A DNA stretch of 64,000 bases. Source: Moraxella osloensis (GTDB lineage Bacteria > Pseudomonadota > Gammaproteobacteria > Pseudomonadales > Moraxellaceae). Below, one piece after another: positions 59,189 through 64,000 of the stretch. The notes beneath the pieces were generated by a model that searched no databases, was not told the origin of the DNA, and saw nothing but the letters and a program-made list of their open reading frames with translations. Both the position numbers and the translations under genes were made by a program. Within the stretch, counting starts at the first letter, position 1, and the number at the start of each line of letters is the position of its first letter. The stretch spans positions 1,054,001-1,118,000 of the forward strand of contig NZ_CP047226.1 of the NCBI RefSeq assembly GCF_009867135.1, given 5' to 3'.

Positions 59189-60577
59189 ATGTACGCTAAC
59201 GCCCCTGCACAAACCATTTCAGACCTTGCTGCAAACGCCGCACTCGCAACCGATATTGCTAACCCAAGCGCAGCCAGCTTTTCTAACCTCAGCGAAGCGA
59301 GCTTTTCTAACCTAAATGAACAGAATTTGCCGCAAAACGTTGCAAAAACTAAGTTCCAGCCGATTGTCATTGGTATCGTAGCAGGCGAGGTCTCAGGCGA
59401 TGCGCTGGGTGCAGACTTTATGCGCCAGATGAATAATTTGCGTGATGACATTGTATGGGTGGGCGTGGGTGGCGCACAGATGCAGGCACAAGGGCTTAAC
59501 TCAGTGATTGACATGTCTCGTTTGTCGGTGATGGGCTTGGTGGAAGTGGTCAAGCATTTGCCAGATTTGTTTAAAGCACGCGATGAGATTTTGGCAGCGT
59601 TTAAACAAAACGCCATCGATATCTTTGTCGGCATTGATGCGCCTGATTTTAATTTGCGATTGGGTGAACAATTAAAATCAGCGGGTATTTATTGTGTGCA
59701 ATATGTCAGCCCATCGATATGGGCATGGCGGGAAGGGCGAATTGAGAAAATCAAACGCGCGACCAATTTGGTGCTGTGTTTGTTTCCGTTTGAGTTGTCT
59801 GTCTATCAAAAACATAATCATCCCGCCGTGTGTGTCGGGCATTCACTGCTCAAAACCATGGATGACAATTTGCTTACAACGCCTATGGATGAGCTGCGCC
59901 GTGAGTTGATTTGGAATAATCCCACCTACCATCAGTTTTTTGTCAAAATGGGCGAGCTTGAGATGAGCCATCTCATTGCAGTGATGCCAGGCTCAAGACG
60001 CAGTGAAATCGATGCGATTTTTCCAAAAATGCTCAAAGCCATTCATCAACTGTTGATTATGGATGATAAGCTATGCTTTATTGTACCAACGGTCAACCAA
60101 CATCTACTGACTATCGTAGAGCAATATCTAGAAGCCCAATCAGCGCAGGTGCGCCATCATGTCACCGTCAGCTGTGATGAAACACAAGCGGATTTTAGCC
60201 AACAGGTGATGGCGGCGTCAGACTTGGTGCTGCTGGCATCGGGTACCGCAACGCTTGAAGCCATGCTACTGGGTAAACCGATGGTGGTGGTATATTCACT
60301 CAATAAAATGACCTTTTGGCTGGCAAAACGCCTGGTCAAAGTGCCGTATGTGGCACTGCCTAATATTTTGGCAGGTCGAGAAATCGTACCAGAATTGCTA
60401 CAAGAAGACGCCAACCCAGACAATATTTGCCGTGTGGTACAGCAATCATTAAAAGTTAAAAATTATAACGAGCAGCTGCGAGATTTGCGGCAAACTTCAG
60501 AATGGCTGCGTGAGCAAAGCAATATCAATCCTGCCAATGCGGTGATTGACAATTGGCTGACGTGGAAAAAGCAGTAA
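59189..60577 (+). CDS. lpxB: Lipid-A-disaccharide synthase
   Basis: Joins UDP-2,3-diacylglucosamine and lipid X to form the lipid A disaccharide backbone. 462 residues against about 382 usually. The conserved core starts only at about residue 55 with IVIGIVAGEVSGDALGADFM. The core also shows WVGVGGAQMQAQGL, QYVSPSIWAWREGRIEKIK, VMPGSRRSEI and LASGTATLEAMLLGKPMVVVY. The preceding residues are Ala/Ser/Asn-rich and contain a tandem SFSNLSE-A-SFSNLNE. ATG 59189 has no strong ribosome-binding site. It is the lpx gene missing from the cluster at 15.7-18.4 kb. Confidence 0.94.
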   Translation: MYANAPAQTISDLAANAALATDIANPSAASFSNLSEASFSNLNEQNLPQNVAKTKFQPIVIGIVAGEVSGDALGADFMRQMNNLRDDIVWVGVGGAQMQAQGLNSVIDMSRLSVMGLVEVVKHLPDLFKARDEILAAFKQNAIDIFVGIDAPDFNLRLGEQLKSAGIYCVQYVSPSIWAWREGRIEKIKRATNLVLCLFPFELSVYQKHNHPAVCVGHSLLKTMDDNLLTTPMDELRRELIWNNPTYHQFFVKMGELEMSHLIAVMPGSRRSEIDAIFPKMLKAIHQLLIMDDKLCFIVPTVNQHLLTIVEQYLEAQSAQVRHHVTVSCDETQADFSQQVMAASDLVLLASGTATLEAMLLGKPMVVVYSLNKMTFWLAKRLVKVPYVALPNILAGREIVPELLQEDANPDNICRVVQQSLKVKNYNEQLRDLRQTSEWLREQSNINPANAVIDNWLTWKKQ

Positions 60578-60647
60578 AAATCTCAGGCAAAATCCAGGCA
60601 AAATTTGATGCTTTATCAAGTTGGGTACGGTGATATTGATAGTAAAC

Positions 60648-62078
60648 TTACGCCCAATCTTCTGAGGTGAAGGTTGCCATCAAGTCATGGGCTTTGGTTC
60701 TTGCATCAAGCACCGTCATAAAGGTATAAGCGCCGATGAATTTACGGCTAATAAACATCAGCTCTTTAGGCGGCACGCTAAAGGATTTTGAGGTTGCTGA
60801 TTTGCTGGCAAGCTTAATGACACGGTTATGTAAATCACTTTCCGCCCAAATATAATTGCCATGTACATCCAGTACATTCGGTGGAATTGTCGGATTACGA
60901 CTTGGCAAACTAAAGGGTTCACTGGCAAGCAAACATAGCTCTACCATATCATTTTTTACCGAATCGCTAAGATTAGCAAAGAATCCAAAATACTCGCCTG
61001 CTTGTTCAATCGCTTGGCGCATTTTGCCACGGTCGTGAAAAAATCCTGCCAACAGCAAATTACGGGCGATAAGTAGCAGATTGTCATCAAACTGACGAAT
61101 CGCGCCAAAGTCCAATAACACCAATTGGTCAAGCTGTGTATCAGGCTGCTGTGTATTAGGCTTTTGTGCAAGGCGAATCAGATAGTTGCCAAAATTGGGG
61201 TCGGTCTGCATATCCCCCCATTCAAAAATCTCACGCAGCATAATTTCAATCGACGCCTGCCCAATCGCATTCCGTCTTTCTTGGGGCAGCGCAAATACTT
61301 GCTCATCCAAAATCGACACGCCATCTTCATAGGTCATACATAGCAGCCGATCGGTGCTATAAGCTTTGAGGATGCGCGGCACCACATAGCGACTATCCCC
61401 AACAAAACGTTGAAAAAATAGCTCAGTGGTATCTGCTTCTAGCAGGTAGTTGACTTCATGATGTAGCAGGTCACGAATTTCTTCAAACCAGGCATCGAGT
61501 TGGCGGGTTTGCGGGACAACATTCGTCACTTTAAGCAATTGGCGGAACAAATCCAAATCACTGTCCACGGCATCAGCGATATTGGGATATTGCACTTTAA
61601 ACACCACTTGCTCGCCCGTGGCTTTATGAACCGCTCTATGTACTTGCGAAAGTGAGGCGGTGCCAATTGGGGTATGGTCAATATCAAACTCATGGATGGT
61701 ATCACCCAATTCGGTTCGTAGCGCTGATTCGATAATTGACCATGAAAAAGCAGTCGTCTGGCTGTTTAATGTTTGTAAAGCTTCTGTGATTTCGGGGGGC
61801 AAAAAATGCTCGCCGTACAGTGCTAACATTTGACCGATTTTGACCACCGAGCCTTTGAGTTTACCCAGCTCATCCACCAAATATTGGGCTTGCTCACGCA
61901 TAAAAGCTTGTTTTTGTACCGCTTTTTCTTCTTTTGACTTAAATAATCCAAAGGCACTATTGGTCGCCCATCGTCTGCCGATATTGAGCGATGCTTTGGC
62001 AATCGATAACCGACGGTCAAGCGCCGAGGTTTTGAGCTGTTCAAGCGGTTGGTTATCGTAATTTTGTGGATTTGCCAT
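60648..62078 (-). CDS. ABC1/AarF (UbiB-like) atypical kinase family protein
   Basis: 476 residues. The family hallmark KxGQ motif is in KLKGSVVKIGQMLALYGEHFLPPEI (about residues 73-97). A-rich loop GTASLSQVHRA, invariant lysine QVVFKVQYP, the E-N-Y-x-x-E-A region HHEVNYLLEADTTE, catalytic DPNFGNYL and metal-binding LLDFGAIRQ follow. No C-terminal membrane pair of the true UbiB is evident, so this is probably the soluble ABC1 branch; members support ubiquinone or other lipid metabolism. Downstream of purD on the same strand but separated by the purD terminator. Confidence 0.87.
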   Translation of the reverse strand: MANPQNYDNQPLEQLKTSALDRRLSIAKASLNIGRRWATNSAFGLFKSKEEKAVQKQAFMREQAQYLVDELGKLKGSVVKIGQMLALYGEHFLPPEITEALQTLNSQTTAFSWSIIESALRTELGDTIHEFDIDHTPIGTASLSQVHRAVHKATGEQVVFKVQYPNIADAVDSDLDLFRQLLKVTNVVPQTRQLDAWFEEIRDLLHHEVNYLLEADTTELFFQRFVGDSRYVVPRILKAYSTDRLLCMTYEDGVSILDEQVFALPQERRNAIGQASIEIMLREIFEWGDMQTDPNFGNYLIRLAQKPNTQQPDTQLDQLVLLDFGAIRQFDDNLLLIARNLLLAGFFHDRGKMRQAIEQAGEYFGFFANLSDSVKNDMVELCLLASEPFSLPSRNPTIPPNVLDVHGNYIWAESDLHNRVIKLASKSATSKSFSVPPKELMFISRKFIGAYTFMTVLDARTKAHDLMATFTSEDWA

Positions 62079-62111
62079 ACAGGGTGCCTAATGTTTTTGA
62101 AAGAAAAAGCC

Positions 62112-62149
62112 AAATAAAAAGCAAATCATTTTAACACATGATTTGCTTT
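62112..62149 (-). terminator. Terminator after purD
   Basis: AAAGCAAATCAT (62118-62129) pairs with ATGATTTGCTTT (62138-62149) around an 8-nt loop; on the minus strand the stem runs into a T-rich tract. Confidence 0.8.
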
Positions 62150-62251
62150 GATTGTTGTTACCGATTTTTAATAAAGCCGATTAACACTTAGCGTAACCAC
62201 TTGGTTTAACACAGTGGCTAGATGTCTAAATGCCATATCATTGGTTACTGG

Positions 62252-63556
62252 TTATTCGGCGCTAGATTGAATAGCCCGCCAACCGATATCACGGCGATAT
62301 TGCATACCATCGAAGCTAATAGCGCCACAAACTGCTAAGGCTTTGGTTTGGGCATCCAAAATATCGTCACCGAGCGCCGTCACGCAAACCACACGACCGC
62401 CATTGGTGATAATTTCACCATTATCAAAGGCTTTGGTGCCTGCGTGGAAAACTTTGACATCCATATCCGTTTGCCCATATTGTGACTCAAGTGATGGTAA
62501 CCCATGGATAACATCGCCGTTACTCGCGCTTTCTGGATAGCCTTTGCTAGCCAGTACCACACCCAAGGCAGGACGCTCATCCCACTCGGTTTGTTTGGGA
62601 AGATTGCCATCCAACCCTAATGCTATCAAGTCAACCATTGAGCCTTTTAGGCGCATCATAATGGGCTGTGTTTCTGGGTCACCAAAACGGCAGTTAAACT
62701 CAATCACATAGGGGTCATTTTGGTCATCAATCATCAATCCTGCGTACAAAAATCCCGTATAAGGTGTGCCATTGGCGTTCATGGCATCGACCACTGGCTG
62801 AATCACACGCGCAATCACCTTATCATGTACTTGCTGCGTCACCACGGGGGCAGGTGAGTAAGCACCCATCCCGCCTGTATTAAGACCGGTATCACCTTCG
62901 CCAATACGTTTGTGATCTTGGCTGGTTGCCATCGGCAAGATATTGTTGCCATCTATCATACAAATAAAGCTGGCTTCTTCGCCTTGCAAGAACTGCTCAA
63001 TCACCACACGGCTGCCCGCATCACCAAATTTGTTGCCCGATAACATATCATTGATGGCGTCAACGGCTTCTTGTTCGCTCATCGCCACAATCACGCCTTT
63101 ACCCGCGGCTAAACCATCGGCTTTGATGACAATCGGTGCGCCTTCGGCTTTCACATAAGCAATCGCTTGTTCTGCATCGCTAAAAGTTTGGTATTTGGCG
63201 GTAGGGATATGGTGTTTTATCATAAAATCTTTGGCAAAGGCTTTTGACCCTTCAAGCTGCGCGCAATACGCCGTGGGTCCCCAGGCTTTGATACCTGCTT
63301 TTGTTAAGTCATCGACCATACCTGCCACAAGTGGTGCTTCAGGACCAACCAGCACAAAGGCAATGTCATTGTTTTGGCAAAATTGAATCACCGCCGCATG
63401 GTCTTTGACGTTTAAATCGATATTTTGTAGTTTATGTTCAAGCGCTGTGCCTGCATTGCCGTTGGCAACAAAAACTGTGCTAACTTTGCTATCTTTGGCG
63501 CATTGCCATGCCAATGCGTGCTCACGTCCACCTGTGCCAATTACTAAAATATTCAT
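62252..63556 (-). CDS. purD: Phosphoribosylamine-glycine ligase (GAR synthetase)
   Basis: ATP-grasp enzyme, second step of purine synthesis. 434 residues. N-terminus MNILVIGTGGREHALAWQCA, then the ATP-grasp core with GPTAYCAQLEGSKAFAKDFM, IVIKADGLAAGKGVIVA, NTGGMGAYSPAPVV and VIEFNCRFGDPETQPIMMRL. AAGGAAACAAT precedes the ATG. Divergent from rnhB over 68 bp. With purA and guaB it is the third purine gene of the window, but they are not in an operon. Confidence 0.97.
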   Translation of the reverse strand: MNILVIGTGGREHALAWQCAKDSKVSTVFVANGNAGTALEHKLQNIDLNVKDHAAVIQFCQNNDIAFVLVGPEAPLVAGMVDDLTKAGIKAWGPTAYCAQLEGSKAFAKDFMIKHHIPTAKYQTFSDAEQAIAYVKAEGAPIVIKADGLAAGKGVIVAMSEQEAVDAINDMLSGNKFGDAGSRVVIEQFLQGEEASFICMIDGNNILPMATSQDHKRIGEGDTGLNTGGMGAYSPAPVVTQQVHDKVIARVIQPVVDAMNANGTPYTGFLYAGLMIDDQNDPYVIEFNCRFGDPETQPIMMRLKGSMVDLIALGLDGNLPKQTEWDERPALGVVLASKGYPESASNGDVIHGLPSLESQYGQTDMDVKVFHAGTKAFDNGEIITNGGRVVCVTALGDDILDAQTKALAVCGAISFDGMQYRRDIGWRAIQSSAE

Positions 63557-63624
63557 ATTGTTTCCTTAAAAATGTAAAATAGCCGTATGGTAGGCATTGT
63601 AACAAATTTTGGGGTCTAAATTAA

Positions 63625-64000
63625 ATGACAAAACATTTTATTATTGGCGTGGATGAGGTTGGGCGAGGGCCGTTACTAGGCGATGTGGTGGTTTGTGCGC
63701 TCATCTTCGATAAGGCGATTTTATCTATCAAAGAAGATAGCCTAAGCACTGATTTACACACTGCTGATAGTGTAGGTATTAGCCACACTCATCCCCTAAG
63801 CGTGCTAACTGACTCCAAAAAACTGTCAGAGAAAAAGCGAGAAGCGTTATTTTCCTTGATTGAACAAACGGCGAGCGCGCATCAGGTTGTCAAAATTTCT
63901 GCCAGCTTAATAGACCAGCTCAACATCTTACAAGCGACATTACTGGGCATGAAACAAGCCGTGGCAGGCGTGATGGCGCGAATATTAGCGCAATACCCAA
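63625..64000 (+). CDS. rnhB: Ribonuclease HII (3'-truncated by window edge)
   Basis: Removes RNA from RNA-DNA hybrids, including single ribonucleotides. 125 codons are visible: ATG 63625, then [24 protein letters not shown] with the catalytic D-E pair (D-E-V-G-R-G), and [20 protein letters not shown]. Between these two blocks is an extra stretch of about 25 residues ([18 protein letters not shown] and onward) where most homologues have only a short loop. The remainder lies beyond the window. It is the gene that normally follows lpxB, here about 3 kb from it. Confidence 0.92.
   Translation, partial: MTKHFIIGVDEVGRGPLLGDVVVCALIFDKAILSIKEDSLSTDLHTADSVGISHTHPLSVLTDSKKLSEKKREALFSLIEQTASAHQVVKISASLIDQLNILQATLLGMKQAVAGVMARILAQYP

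Overview
The window is a 64 kb stretch of a gammaproteobacterial chromosome with moderate G+C. Protein sequences and gene order point to the family Moraxellaceae (Moraxella/Faucicola/Psychrobacter type). Examples are the RimO, UppS and IlvB motif variants, hisZ close to purA, and SlyX and Uup side by side. The genus is an inference from recognised sequence features; no database was searched. Almost every gene is a housekeeping gene. I saw no tRNA, rRNA, CRISPR array, prophage or insertion sequence.

Layout. 1-4.2 kb: hrpA, cut by the window start at its DEAH box, then a decayed fragment of a TolB N-terminal domain. 4.2-6.1 kb: rimO and an EmrE-type SMR exporter. 6.3-18.4 kb: the classical envelope cluster pyrH-frr-uppS-cdsA-dxr-rseP-bamA-skp-lpxD-fabZ-lpxA. 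It links undecaprenyl phosphate, CDP-diacylglycerol and isoprenoid supply to outer-membrane protein assembly and lipid A synthesis. 18.5-25.6 kb: a queuosine group on the minus strand (tgt, queA, queG) interrupted by an AT-rich HNH-nuclease-like gene, with a thioesterase, a DUF924 gene and nnr. 25.7-30.3 kb: a DUF4124 protein and the ilvB-ilvH-ilvC branched-chain amino acid genes behind a long leader. 30.3-37.2 kb: an unknown membrane protein, a cold-shock protein, etfB-etfA, a possible uracil-DNA-glycosylase-like protein, CorA, DUF2237 and a GST. 37.5-50.7 kb: hisZ, purA, a TSUP-permease remnant, LysE and FetAB exporters, a cobalamin adenosyltransferase, cysS, guaB, glmM, pdxH, a Bax-inhibitor-like protein and nadK. 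50.7-64 kb: mltB, ppnP, pirin, uup, slyX, pilU, a DAHP synthase, lpxB, an ABC1 kinase, purD and the start of rnhB.

lpxB and rnhB, which directly follow lpxA in many gammaproteobacteria, lie about 41-45 kb away here, so the lpx cluster has been split. Most of the accessory interest is small-scale: gene remnants, promoter-embedded tandem repeats, a symmetric divergent promoter between queG and nnr, a TrpR-box-like palindrome upstream of the DAHP synthase, and leader regions upstream of ilvB and guaB that look like attenuators. The most intriguing protein-coding accessory item is the HNH-like gene translationally coupled into the queA-tgt unit. No clearly new multi-gene system was found.
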